Source: Vespa crabro (lineage: Eukaryota > Arthropoda > Insecta > Hymenoptera > Vespidae). Taken from it: 64,000 nt of DNA. Of this stretch, positions 11,060-23,196 are shown one piece after another (position 1 is the first letter of the stretch; the number at the start of each line of letters is the position of its first letter). The DNA is taken from the NCBI RefSeq assembly GCF_910589235.1, contig NC_060957.1:8286162-8350161 (forward strand). The letters run 5' to 3'. A program made the translations under genes and the position numbers. The notes beneath the pieces were generated by a model. The model was given only the letters and a program-made list of their open reading frames with translations, ran no database searches and was not told the origin of the DNA.

Positions 11060-11340
11060 CATTAAAATGAACAATTCTACTTTATTTCAATAAAATGTGA
11101 ATCAAGAACTGACAAGGCAAATATGCCCGTCTCATTAACATGATGTGAGACTGGTGGCCGACACGACGAAATCTAAATTTGTCGAGAGCTTTACGAGAAC
11201 TCATTTCGGACGGGGGTTGTTCATAATGCGAAACATAGTAACAGGAGACATTAATCAGAACTTGGTGGCTATTAAATAGAGAATTATGCTGTATATGAGA
11301 CATTATGTGTCACATTCAATGAATGACATTTCATCATCAG
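11060..11340. other. Low-repeat island, candidate conserved non-coding element
   Basis: About 280 bp without microsatellite or homopolymer. It includes GACATTAATCAG, ATTCAATGAATGACATTTC and GGGGGTTGTTC. A 73-codon minus frame (11082-11303) spans it but looks unlike a known protein. I favour regulatory DNA over coding. Confidence 0.25.
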
Positions 11341-11717
11341 ACTTTAAATCGTCTATTTTTCTTTATTTTTCCGTTCTAAACTTTTTTCTCCCTTCTATTT
11401 CATATATTTCAATTATCTATATAGGAATTAAATATTTTAATAAAACAAAAATGAAAGTTTGATAAACGAATGAACGTACGAAAAGAAATTACGGAAATGA
11501 CGAATATTATAATAATAAAATGTATGAGCATTATTATACGTTCTATTTTGAACGTAAATTTGATTAGTCATTTATCTCTTCGTTATCACGATGATCATCC
11601 ATGTTAGTATGGAATTACATGATTCTGCTTTTGCCACTAATGTCCAGGAACCTTCAATTACGATCTCTCCTCATTCCCGTTTATTTCTGCTAACTCTCTC
11701 TTCCTCTTCCTCACTCC

Positions 11718-11770
11718 TCCCTCCCTCTCTCTCTCTCTCTCTCTCCCTCACTTCCTTTTTCTCTCTCTTT

Positions 11771-11828
<58 letters not shown>
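11718..11828. repeat. (CT)n then (TA)n compound microsatellite
   Basis: CT repeat with CC interruptions to 11772, then about 28 pure TA units. Confidence 0.95.
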
Positions 11829-11831
<3 letters not shown>

Positions 11832-11997
11832 GTTTATATAAAGTATATGCGCATACAGAACAGCTACGTGTACCCTAATCGAGTAATTAACATTCTGAGT
11901 TTCGTTTAATTTGTATGTCATGGCCCGAAGAGAAACGTACAACATTCCAGTTCGTGCAAGCGCAGGGTGTAAAGTTCTCTGGAGAAATGCGAACCAG

Positions 11998-12000
<3 letters not shown>

Positions 12001-12068
<68 letters not shown>

Positions 12069-12090
12069 TAGATAGAGAGAGAGAGAGAGT
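12001..12090. repeat. (GA)32 microsatellite with GATA tail
   Basis: Sixty-four bases of pure GA (12001-12064), then AGATAGATAGAGAGA. It pairs in principle with the (TC)n at 12151, see findings. Confidence 0.97.
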
Positions 12091-12143
12091 AGATACATAC
12101 GTCAGACTTGAAACTCGAAGCGCGATTCGCTCGATCATATACA

Positions 12144-12150
<7 letters not shown>

Positions 12151-12191
<41 letters not shown>

Positions 12192-12207
12192 ATCTATCTA
12201 TCTATCT
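12151..12207. repeat. (TC)n/(TATC)n microsatellite
   Basis: TC repeat then TATC units, in inverted orientation relative to the (GA)32 tract upstream. Confidence 0.96.
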
Positions 12208-12209
12208 CT

Positions 12210-12800
12210 TTCATTCTCGTCGGTCAAAGTACGAACAAATTCTAGCAAAGGAAACTACTTACTTTAAGCGAGTCATGTAACTAACTTCGTCTAAAGCGAG
12301 ATGCGTTCACGTGGATAACTCGAAATTTCTACTTTTCCAGTTTTAATACAAATCAACATTCCTCAGCTACTTTCCTGAAATCGGCGAAGTGCGAAATATT
12401 TTTCCATAAACATTTAATTTCTGTCTCGACACTTTATATTACATCCCCCACCTATCTCCTTTATCTCCCACTATTAATAAAGCTCGGAACGATATCACGA
12501 ATTTTCATTTTCATTTTGTGAAATGAAATTATCGTCCATTTATCATACTAAGATATAACGAACGTTAATTAATTTTAATCGTTATTAGGGAAAAAAATTT
12601 ATTAATTCTTTTCTCTTTGCGTATATATATCTATGAAATTGAAATTCACGAATCATTAAGTATCAATGTCTATGGAAAGGATATCAAAGGATTGATTAAA
12701 TTTTTTAAGCTTTTTGCAACGTAAAAACGAAACCTCGAAATTAGCTCTTTGTCATCGATCAAAAGTTTAACTTCAATACTGACAGATAGATATTGCCAAT
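12210..12800. other. AT-rich spacer
   Basis: No gene, RNA or repeat signal beyond short poly-A/T runs. Confidence 0.6.
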
Positions 12801-12815
12801 GTTTTTACCATCCAG

Positions 12816-12926
12816 ATATTCGAGTATTCGAATTATCTCATTGTAACTCGAAATCCGAGCCGGTATCCAAATTCAATATTTGAGTATTTGAATATTCCTA
12901 CGAACTTATATCCGAATATTTGAATA
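12816..12926. repeat. Repeated 18-mer differing only at CpG sites
   Basis: ATATTCGAGTATTCGAAT (12816-12833) recurs 60 bp later as ATATTTGAGTATTTGAAT (12876-12893), the only two changes being CG to TG. A shorter related word, GAATATTTGAATAAAT, follows near 12913. Confidence 0.8.
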
Positions 12927-13230
12927 AATAATTATATCGTATCTTTTCACTATGACGACTCATATATAAAACTTTTCATAATATATTTTTGATTAATCCT
13001 TATAACACGCGAATACGTAGTCTAGGATACGTTGTTTTTTTTTGTCCATGTTATATTATCATATATGTCGTGTCATTGTGTCACATATTGTAAAAATGAA
13101 AAATGAAGATTATTGTTGTTTGTTTAAATGATTCAACGATTGTTTCTTAAGATTATCGTAATCATATTCTCAATGGCCTTATTGGCAATTAAATATTTTA
13201 TGACAATGAATAATTTATAATAAATTTGTT

Positions 13231-13243
13231 GGGGGGGGGGGGG
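13231..13243. repeat. G13 homopolymer
   Basis: Thirteen consecutive G in AT-rich context. Confidence 0.95.
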
Positions 13244-13429
13244 TAAATGTATTTTAATCTCTTGATCCCTTTAAATCGACAATTGTCAATTGTCTATTCA
13301 CGTGAGAAACAGAAAACAATACAAATATTTATTATGGTTATGAATTTTTCATCAATGTCATATATATATATATTTGAAGATCGAAATTAGTTTCTAATGG
13401 AACATCTTCTTGAAGACTTAGAGAACTCG

Positions 13430-13560
13430 ATCGGTAACACGAACGAGCTGTTAATTGACGTAATGGCGTATGCCGTTGGGAGGAGGCGGGGATTAAGGTT
13501 GAGTTGGGCCAGTTTCATTAAGAAAATTAACTTGAAATCAATTTATCGTGATATTACACC
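13430..13560. other. Low-repeat island with CRE-like word
   Basis: Contains TTAATTGACGTAATGGCG, which joins a homeodomain-like core to TGACGTAA, and a G-rich patch (GGGAGGAGGCGGGG). Candidate regulatory DNA. Confidence 0.22.
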
Positions 13561-13624
13561 GTAAGCTTCAAAATCTTCTTCCCATCCCCTAAAGCCATTT
13601 ATCTTAATATATAATACTACGTAC

Positions 13625-13629
<5 letters not shown>

Positions 13630-13677
<48 letters not shown>

Positions 13678-13740
13678 AAGATATATATGTATATATATAT
13701 ATATGTGTGTGTGTGTGTATGTGTGTATGTCTATATGTGT
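13630..13740. repeat. (TA)n/(TG)n compound microsatellite
   Basis: TA repeat to 13670, then TA/TG mixture ending in TGTGTATGTGT. Confidence 0.95.
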
Positions 13741-13744
13741 TTGA

Positions 13745-13771
13745 ACGTTATCTTAATCTTTAGGTAAGAGA
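13745..13771 (+). promoter_or_regulatory. Ratchet-like splice site (acceptor abutting donor)
   Basis: TCTTAATCTTTAG ends at 13763 and GTAAGAG follows directly. The CTTAAT branch-like word, short pyrimidine tract, AG and near-consensus donor fit a zero-length (recursive) splice point. This is the better of the two such sites on the plus strand. Confidence 0.28.
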
Positions 13772-13858
13772 AATATCAATAAAGTTCTGTTAAATGAGAT
13801 ATTAAACGGATCGAACGTTAGATCGGTTACTATTAACATGAAATAGAATCATCAGAGT

Positions 13859-13859
13859 A

Positions 13860-13922
<63 letters not shown>

Positions 13923-14130
13923 CAGGTGTATATTTGCTAGAAACGCGTACACGCCATATCTGAAATGCAAGGAACTTCAGCAATATCGCTTTGCGATTGT
14001 TCTCTCTATTGGCAAAAGCACGTTTCATTAAGCCGTACTTACGCAAAATAGCGATTGTAGGGAAATAGAGAGGGAGAGAGAAATAGAGGGAGAGAGAAAT
14101 AAAGGGAGAGAGAGATAGAGAGAGAGAGTG
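13859..14130. repeat. Two (GA)n tracts flanking a mixed segment
   Basis: (GA)n at 13859-13922 and interrupted GA/GGGA repeats at 14050-14128. The 120 bp between them is simple-repeat free but not recognisable. Confidence 0.85.
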
Positions 14131-14338
14131 AATGCACATTTAGATTACAATCGTCGCTTTAATAAACTGTTCTACGTGCATAATCGAGATATCGTTTCTT
14201 CGAATACGCGTCATATTCGTAACTCTTCAATTATTCTACGATCGTCGTAATTGCAATGAATTCGAGTCAATTCGCGGCCCTTTTCAATCTCTATTCATTT
14301 ATATGTTTATGACATATACGTTAATCGATATGAAATAA

Positions 14339-14355
14339 TACGTAGTAACTACGTA
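14339..14355. other. Palindrome with TACGTAG half-sites
   Basis: TACGTAGT and ACTACGTA are reverse complements around one A. Compare the palindrome at 30824-30841. Confidence 0.8.
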
Positions 14356-14426
14356 CAATAAATAAATACAAACGTATTTTAGTCACGTTCTTGCGATATT
14401 TATTTGTTATACTCAAATGTATATAT

Positions 14427-14439
14427 AGAGCGAGCGAGA

Positions 14440-14478
<39 letters not shown>
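14427..14478. repeat. (GA)n microsatellite
   Basis: GA repeat with an early TAAG interruption. Confidence 0.94.
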
Positions 14479-14480
<2 letters not shown>

Positions 14481-14779
14481 AATATTTTTCTTTCAATATT
14501 ATTTATTTTTATTCCATTTATTTCACTTGTTGAAATAGATTTAAATCTTTTGGGAATATAATCGGATTATAGCCGATATCATTTCAATTTCTCTCTGAAA
14601 AGGGATTTATTAGAATTCCAAGATTATATTAATTGATAGAGGATTCGAATGAATTAGAAGTATCATGAATCCTTTGATTCGTTCTGAATAAAGTTGGAAT
14701 CTCACGGGAAGTGAAAATAAAATCATCTACTCCTTTGCGAATTAGAAAGAGAGAAAGAAAGAGAGAGACGGAGAGAGAT

Positions 14780-15454
14780 ATTAACCCTGCGAACGCTTAA
14801 ACATAGAATGCACGACGGAGAGACAATAGTGTATAAGGATGCACTCGAAGTAGATTGCAAGAGAGTGAGAAACGTCGTAGGAGAAAGGTGGAAGTGGGTG
14901 GCGAATAGGCGGTTAGGGATATCAGAGAAGAAGAGGGGAAGGGATAGAAAGGAAAGAGCGATAAGACGGAAGAGAACACATAGCGATATCGGTACGCGGC
15001 GAGCGCATAATGCAGAAGGTTAATTATTTCCGTGATTTCGAGGCAAGGACTCTGGAACTACCGGCGTCTCTCTACTAGAACGGTTGTTGCCCGTCTGCAA
15101 GGCCATGGAAGGCATCGTCGTCAAGAGGAAGACGTAAAAGGAAGGAAGATAGAAGGAGAAGGAAAAGGAAGGGGGGGTGGAGGAGAAGGAGATGGGACAA
15201 GTGGGTTTGCTCCGATAACTTCTCTGATTAAATCCCTTAATTACATCTCTCGTCCTTCCTACGCGAAAGCCTTCGTTGCGTATCTAAGCGGCACCGTGAT
15301 TTTCTCTCTCTCTCTCCCTCTCTCTCTCTCTTTCTCTATTTGGTTCTCCTTGGAATCGAATTTGCGAACGAGAAGAGAATTACATGAGCTGCTGAAAAGG
15401 AAAAAATTAGAAAGCTCCTCGATGGTCCTTGAGATGTTCGAGATAATTCATTGA
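14780..15454. other. GC-richer segment with open plus frames
   Basis: Two successive plus frames are open (14808-15023 and 15032-15454, the latter 140 codons). The second includes a Gly/Glu-rich run from GGA/GGG repeats and a Ser-Leu run from (CT)n at 15303-15342, both low complexity. TCTGATTAAATCCCTTAATTA (15221-15243) carries K50-homeodomain-like cores. I see a purine-rich/regulatory segment rather than a gene. Confidence 0.25.
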
Positions 15455-15678
15455 AATAGTTTTCAGTGGAATCGTTAATTTGTTAGAACGATTTCAATCT
15501 TTTTGGATAGGACATTGACCTTTTCATTTCTTTTTTTTTCCCCTTCATTTTTTTTCAAGAACAATTATAAAGTTTAAAGGAATCTGTAGTTTAATTTGTT
15601 GATGTTTTATATACGTAAATCTCATTAGAAGAATGTGGATATTTGAAAGGACATAAGGTGTATAAAATGTAATGGAGA

Positions 15679-15712
<34 letters not shown>

Positions 15713-16429
15713 TTTTTGTGATTCAATTTCTTTCTTCAAAATTTTTTTTCTCCTAACGTCCAATTTACATGGCTTCTTATTTTATAATTAATCATATCTA
15801 AAATTTAATGTTTTTTATTTTATCGCGAGATTATCGAAAGATGAAGATCACCACGTAAACTCATTTGCATTAATTGAATCATTGAAATATTAATATGATT
15901 AATACTAACAAATTCTTTTTCTTGTAAGCACGAAGATATGAAAACATTAATTTCTAACTTTTTAATTTAATCTTTTCGATCAATTATTAACATTAGATTT
16001 ATACAATTCTTTAATACATGGATTTAATTTCAAATGTAATAGTTATAGAAATCATGAAAATATTATATTATAATAATTTAGATTGATTTTGGTTGATGCA
16101 ATGGTATAAACTAATGTTAGAAATGATTTCAATAAAAAAAAAAAAGAAAAAAAAATAGATTTTATATTTATATAATTGTCGATTGAAAATTACTCGAAGG
16201 AGCCAAAATTATTCTTAATAAGATTAATATTATTTTAAAAAATAAGTTCAATCGGTGCTAGTACATTTTCGAATACCAAAGGCGAACACTTTAATTTGTA
16301 TACGTTTTTAAGATCTATACATTAAATCTGTATCTATGTATCTTTAACGTTACGCTTATTATGCTATTACGATATATTTATGTATCTATGATATTACGAT
16401 AATATTGCATTCTAGTAATTCGCTCGAGG
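15455..16429. other. AT-rich spacer
   Basis: Contains a (GA)n tract at 15680-15709 and otherwise AT-rich unique sequence. No features recognised. Confidence 0.65.
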
Positions 16430-17450
16430 ACTCTTCGAATAGAGGACAGACGAGCGGATCGTTCACCTAAACGCCCTGAGCTGTAATTTATTGGAATCCA
16501 TAAATTGTTATCGCTTGATAGAGCGAAATGTCGAAGTTGTGTGACGCCTGATTATGAGTAGTCTGATCAGAAACCTAATATTCTCATGAGTGTAAGTCGA
16601 GATTATGCAATTGTGTGCAATTGAATGCTGTGTATGAGATTTAATCAGAAACATAAAAGTGTACTACCGAATATTTTCACGAATATAATTAAATTAAAAT
16701 TTGTATGAGCCGAGTTGCGTCGTAAAGGATGCAACTACGAGAATCACTTTTGAATATGCATTTCGTATCATCGTCAATTTTTTTGAAGAAGGATTCGGTG
16801 ATAATGAATATTACGAGAATTGAAGTTATCACAGTATATTTGTCGAAGTAGAATACAATGGTCGATGTATTCTATTGTATGTATAACGTGTAATTAGTTG
16901 TATTGTTATCATTTAGATTGTGCTAAATATCTCTAATTGATATACCATAGTCAGTGATATGGGTAAGATACGGTTGTCTTACTGATGATTGCGAATGCTT
17001 TGATGCGACTGACTCTTTGATTTCTCTTAAACTTATTAGTATGGAAATAACTTATTAGTATTAGGAAATGGGAAATGGAAATATCTTTATTGGTTGTGTT
17101 CGTGTTAGGATAGTTCATTCCAATGTTTAAATAATTTAATGTATGATCCTTTGTTCTAATGTCCCATGTTTCCTGTTTAATCCATGAGTGTTGTATTGAT
17201 ATTTGAAAGGTAGACGTCAGACAAACCCTTGGCTCGTCGTGCCTAGAAATCTACTTTCATAGTTTATTTATTGCCCGGCTTGACACATTATTGAAGATTA
17301 GGTACTTAAAATGTCTAAACTCGAGCAAAAGTGCCCTATGTACTTTTTATTTATACGTTTTCTTACCGAGTATCCAACAAGTTCCCAAGGGAAGATATTC
17401 CTAATACCCCTAGTGATATATTGCCCTTAAGAGGCTACTGAAAGTCTTCT
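16430..17450. other. Composition-distinct kilobase without microsatellites
   Basis: About 1 kb with almost no homopolymer or simple repeat, fewer CpG and more TG/CA than its surroundings. All frames contain frequent stops. Donor-like GTAAGTC occurs at 16592 and a minus-strand GTAAGA at 16982-16977, but no exon is closed by them. It could be a long non-coding RNA exon, a 3' UTR or an old insertion. Confidence 0.3.
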
Positions 17451-17472
17451 GCTTTTCTTTTTTTATCTATGT

Positions 17473-17478
<6 letters not shown>

Positions 17479-17526
<48 letters not shown>
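17479..17526. repeat. (TA)n microsatellite
   Basis: Pure TA repeat. Confidence 0.96.
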
Positions 17527-17529
<3 letters not shown>

Positions 17530-18339
17530 TAGATAGATTTATCATTCAATCTAATTAAACGCTACTTAGATTGGATATATTTATTGTAAAATTATTTAAA
17601 GTTATATAAAATTATTTAAACATTTTAAGTATATAGCATTTTATCCATATCATTTATTATATAAAGTTATAAAATTTTTTCTTTTATATGTGTAACGAGA
17701 TATATTTCTCTCTTTCTCTCTCTTCCTCTCTCTCTCTCTCTCTCTTTCTCTTCCTTCCTCCCGAGTTGAAGTTTGATGGCCGTATCAATGAAATCGAACG
17801 GCAATTTCCCGGTAATTGCGATTCCGTAATTCCAATTCTGCGGTAACGATCAATTTCGCGGATCGAAATTAGCGGGAAGGCGATCGTCCAGGCTGGAAAT
17901 CGAATGGAAAATCTTCGAATTCGTAGGTAGTTCAAGCACGCGCGAACACATACAGACACACACATATATACACATATATACAGAACAGACGCAAATATCC
18001 AGGCGAATACTCGAGAAAATTGGTGTCGTGGACGATTTCGAAAACGTTTTTCAGCTATTAACGTTGAACCATGGAGAAATGAAAGGTACTTACACGTGAA
18101 CGAAACGTTAGCGTCGATCCGTTAATTATGTCATTAGATACGGAAAAGCACGGATAAAGACAAGACGCGACGAGCTTTTCGCGTGTCCTCATGAGTTGAG
18201 CGATTTGATGTAGCACCGTAGCAAAGTAAAACCAGGTATCGGGTTTCGCTCGGCATTAACCTAATTTCTCCGCTTTTAATCAGCATGTTAGAGGCTCCGA
18301 CAAATTCAATTTGGATTTCGACTGAGTACTGGCCCATCG

Positions 18340-18378
<39 letters not shown>

Positions 18379-18667
18379 TTCTTTTTTCTTTCTTTCTTTG
18401 TTTCTCTCTTTAAATTTTTGTTTGTCTGTCTCTTTCTCTCTATAAATCCATCTATCTCTTTCTCTATATCTTAGTTTCTCTAATGAAAAACGATTATCGG
18501 ATTATTTCATATTTTCCATTAGTCTGCATCCAAAAATCATGAATATTCAACGTTCGTCATTTTCGTTCAAAGAGAATATACGAATCATTCTTCTAGGATA
18601 AATGTTCGTTATTATCATATTTCGTCTTTCATTTAATTAATAAGGAAATATCTGAATGCTTCTGATT
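17527..18667. other. Spacer with CpG-rich unique stretch
   Basis: (CT)n tracts at 17705-17755 and 18340-18378 bracket a CpG-rich unique stretch (17756-18339). A minus frame there is open for about 67 codons without recognisable content. 18400-18667 is AT-rich. Confidence 0.5.
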
Positions 18668-18727
18668 CAATAAATTAATTAAAATTAACAGTAAAGAAAT
18701 TTTTTCTTTGAAAACATTTTTAAATAA

Positions 18728-18773
<46 letters not shown>

Positions 18774-18970
18774 GTTGTGTGTTTTTGAAAGATTGGTATC
18801 AATAATATAAATCGTTGATTTGAGAATGAATAATATGCGACAAGTAAGGAGATTTTTGTTCGAAAACATTTTTAAATAGTATAGATCATTCGTTCCGAAG
18901 GATAAAGTCAACAAATTAATTGAAAGTGACAAGTAAGGAAAGTATTGTACTGAAACATTATTAAAAATGC
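18668..18970. repeat. Diverged local tandem repeat, three units
   Basis: The word GAAAACATTTTTAAATA occurs at 18709 and 18861 and, degraded, near 18951. Each is preceded by AAATTAATT or GACAAGTAAGGA blocks (GACAAGTAAGGA appears twice, near 18836 and 18928). The first interval is lengthened by (TA)n at 18730-18770. Fits an old duplication of a unit of roughly 90-110 bp. Confidence 0.6.
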
Positions 18971-19019
18971 AATGTCAATAAAAATTCATTCGTTATGAAA
19001 GAAAATCCGGATCGTTTTA

Positions 19020-19235
19020 TTGGATCGAGCAGGAAATAAGTAATATCATGATGTACAAGAGCATGATATAAATAAAAGAGATAAAAATGGAGTCGGTATT
19101 AAAAAATCCCATCTATTTGAAAAGAAAATGATTTTTGAAGAGAAACAAACATTTATTATCATATAGCTATATATCACATGTACCATATATACACACATAT
19201 ACATCTACGTATGTGTACAAGTATACATATTTATG

Positions 19236-19279
<44 letters not shown>

Positions 19280-20127
19280 TTAAGTATACTGTGTGGGTAG
19301 ATAAATGTTCTCATACGTTTCCAATTTGACTTCCATTGAGTACAATTTTATGGATCGTATGTACATAACGACATATTCTCGAGATCCACTCGTTGCACAA
19401 TTGTTGCAGATATGTTAGTGAGCGATGTTTAAAGGGGTTGAAGTTCGGGGCTTGTGAGGGTGGGATAAGTAGGAGGGGTGAGAGCAAAGGACTGGAAGAA
19501 TCTCTAACAGCTGCTGCCAACCAGACGTGTTTCGTCGAAATCGGATTACGAGACACTTGGTGGCTCGGTGGCAATGACATGTCTACACACGCAAACATTT
19601 GCGAGTGCTCTCACATACGGAGAAACAAAAAAAAAAAGAGACACGCAGACATATATATTTAAGTGTAAAAACACGTACTACAAACTAGTTCTACGTTTCT
19701 ATCTTTTATCGTGCTTTACACTCTTTTTAGGACGCGACGAGAGCACGCAATAGAACTTATCGCCGTCCTCGATCCTTCGAAATTTAAACGTACCAGCACT
19801 CGATTATCATCGTCTGTAACCTTTTCAGCGTGACCTGACTGTTAGAGAAACTGAGAAAAGCAGAACGACGAAAAACAACACCCAGTGGAATAATATTTTC
19901 AATTTGCTAAGTCCGTCTCGTATATGGCTGCTATGGGTTCAGTTCTTCTCTCTCTCTCTCTCTCAGTTCTCTTTTTGTCTTTCTTTTCTTCTTTGTTCGT
20001 ATTAGCGTATAATTTGAATATATGGGACATTTTCAGCTATCTGAGGTTTACTTTTTTCTCATGGTGTATAGAATGTATAAAGGAAGAGAATATATAACAT
20101 TTTGTACAAATTTATTTTTTTATATAT

Positions 20128-20128
<1 letters not shown>
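19020..20128. other. Spacer
   Basis: (TA)n at 19240-19274. 19380-19620 is a G-rich unique stretch open on both strands, not recognised. It shares only AAAGGGGTTGA with 45211-45221. The remainder is AT-rich. Confidence 0.5.
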
Positions 20129-20161
<33 letters not shown>

Positions 20162-20211
20162 TATATATATATATATTATACACAATAATATATTTTAATA
20201 ATATTTCATTC

Positions 20212-20272
<61 letters not shown>

Positions 20273-20282
20273 TATATATTAT
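20129..20282. repeat. (TAA)n and (TA)n compound repeat
   Basis: About ten TAA/AAT units followed by long interrupted TA tracts. Confidence 0.92.
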
Positions 20283-21166
20283 TATATCGTATTAAATTAA
20301 AAAAAATAGGATATAGTTAATTGAGTATTTCAAAGCTTCTTGTGTCCTTTTTTTTGATATTACGAATCGAATGGAATGAGATAAGAGAAAGAAGAGAAGA
20401 AATACAAATGAAGACTGTTATTTCACAAGAGGATCCATACTAATGCGAGAACCTTTTGATAACGTATGTTTCTTTGCAGTCTCTTTCTCTCTCTCTCTTT
20501 CTCTCTTATTCTCTCTGACTGTATATTTTAATCATTATTTATAAATTCAAAGATTGTGTACATTGTATAATGAGGTGGTATGGTCAACAAGCAATAGAAC
20601 TCAAGAGTACTCTTTGATATACATAAATGTAGATATATATATATATATATATTTTTTCCCCTCATTTAAATGGTTAGTTCATGTTAATTAAATTAATAAA
20701 TGATCTTTGAAAGTTTCTTTTACGTTTCGTAAAACGATCGTTTATTTGTCATTTTTTTCCTTCCTTTTTCTTCTTTTTTTTTCTCTTCCTTTTTCTTTCT
20801 TTTTTCTTTCATTAACAATATGTCAAGGCATTATAGCGATAGTAAAGAAGTTAATAAGAATGGACAAATACTCTTTCAAATTTTCTAGAATGTAGAATCT
20901 ATTGAAATGATTAAATAAATGAAAATGATTAATTAAACTTTTACGTGATTAACAAACGTTGTCAATTACTGAAAAGTTAATTTGAACAACATTCGTATAT
21001 CCTTGAGAAATTGATAATATCATTGAAAAGAAAAGCTTGTAAATTGATAATCGTGATGAGAAAAAGCGATATAACTTGGAGAATGGCGCTCGTTGAAATC
21101 ACTTCTTACGGGAGAAGTTCTATGAACGTCGAAATTAAGGTATAATAATTATTATTCAAGAAAGGA

Positions 21167-21205
<39 letters not shown>

Positions 21206-22619
21206 GAGAGATAACAAAGTAAAATAAATGAGGAAATAGCTCGATGTGATACAATAGTGTCAGAAGAAAGTAAACATCTGCTGAAGAATAAAAAAAAAAA
21301 AAAGAATTGGACAGCTTTTCTCGATTTACTTTCATACATAAACATACACATACACATTCACATACACGCACATAAACACAAACATATACACACATATATA
21401 CATATATAAAAACATATATGCATATATAAAAACATATATGCATATATATGTATGTATACTATACACCTACATTAAAATTCACATAGTCACATACATACAT
21501 ATATATTTCTCAATTCAGGAAATGCATGCCTTGTGCCATAGTTCTTTTATTCGAGGAACCTTTTATTCGCGATGTTGGAAAGTTTTAAACACGTCGCTCT
21601 CCTTTAATAGGGAAAAGCACGAGCCAAGTATCATTTCTCTTCGGAGAATTTACCTTATCGCGATCGGACTCTCTTATTCCATTCGACGTGAGATTCCACG
21701 ATAGAAGGAAACGTCTTTCTTTCGGAAGAGATATTCCTGACGAGATTTTATCGGATGCTGTTGTCTAAGACCCGATTTCAATAATAGCATAATGAAATTT
21801 AATCGAACAATTCGGGCTATGATTAGACATAAATTTTTAATGAGTTCATTCTTTAACGTTAACGAACGCGTTCTATCTTTATTTTCGTTTATTTCTTTTT
21901 CTTTCTTTTATTTTTGTTTGTTTGATTGTTCTTTTTTTTTCCTATTTATTCTTACCATTAATATTTCCATAATTGTCTTCGATTGGCTACAATTATTCCT
22001 TGAATTTGTTTTTCACGTCAAGAAATATCTACTTGGAATATTCTAACCTGACGAATAAAGTTGCTTAAGTTGAGAGAATGGTTCTTAGGGAATCGGAAAG
22101 GTAGGGAATATTATCGTGGGGTTCGATAAAATTTTCTGCCTTAATTTGCTAGATGGAAGTAGAAGCAAGAATGTTTCCTTTCCTTTTCTCGATGCTTTTC
22201 TCGACATTGTTCTCTCTCTCTCTCTCTCTCTCTCTGTCTTTCTCCAATCCTTTTTTCTTTTCTTCTTTTTCTTTTTTTCTCTTTCTTCTCTTTCTTTTCT
22301 TTGCGGGATAACCATAAGAAACTCTATTATCGAATTATCGAAGAGACTGCCTTCACTTTTATTATCTTTTTTTCTAAACGTTAAATTCGTGATTCGATGA
22401 TACCTTTCGATAAAACTTTTCGATAGCTTACGAAAGTAATTACAATAATAATTCCTTTGAAATATCTGATTAATCATATATTTTCTATTTTATATCTAAC
22501 AATCCGTGAACGACTTTTATATTACTTTTATTACTTGCATCATTAAAATATGTTAAATATATATTGTAATTAACGATTCGTTAGACCGATTTTATATTCC
22601 TATTTATATATATATATAA

Positions 22620-22622
<3 letters not shown>
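20283..22622. other. AT-rich spacer with small repeats
   Basis: Contains (GA)n at 21171-21210, a duplicated 20-bp word around CATATATGCATATATAAAAA (21407-21441) and (CT)n at 22208-22240. A mixed unique stretch at 21520-21790 has no recognisable frame. No gene called. Confidence 0.55.

Positions 22623-22670
<48 letters not shown>
22623..22670. repeat. (TA)n microsatellite
   Basis: Pure TA repeat. Confidence 0.96.
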
Positions 22671-22674
<4 letters not shown>

Positions 22675-22794
22675 TTCAAGAGGAAGATGTTACGAAAACG
22701 TTTGCATACATTCAATTGAAGAATAAATATATCCACGTTTACACGTGGCCACATTTACGTGTATATTAAACTTCATCTTTCTTCTCTTTTCTTA

Positions 22795-22795
<1 letters not shown>

Positions 22796-22841
<46 letters not shown>

Positions 22842-23196
22842 AAGCGGAAGAACCACTAGCCATTTTGTCGAGCGTTATTATGTACGACCTTTCGCAGATC
22901 GTTTCGTCGCGTTAAGAAGTAATAAGGTTCGGGTCGTAAAGCGAATCTCGTAATTCAGGTTGCCCGTCGAGTTTCCAAGCAGGCGAACAGCAGGATTTAG
23001 CAAATGGCGACGTTTCGAGAACGACCGGCTTGAGACGAGCACTTTGCATTCCGCGACTTAGCTTTCGACGAGTCGTCAAAGTCGCTTTTGCGTATGTACG
23101 TTTTTCTATGAAAAGAGAAAGAGAAAGATAGATGGATATATGGATAAGTAAAATGAGAGAGAGAGAGAGAGAGAGAAAGAAAGAGAGAAAGAGAGA
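22796..23196. repeat. (GA)n tracts flanking a CpG-rich unique stretch
   Basis: (GA)n at 22796-22842 and 23155-23196. The 300 bp between are CpG-rich with CACGTGG-type and TCGAGAAC words and open frames on the minus strand, not recognised. Confidence 0.7.

Noticed and set aside
22085..22477. 130-codon minus ORF with Lys/Arg/Glu-rich centre
   Set aside because: The centre is (GA)n and AAG repeat. The ends are short and unremarkable.
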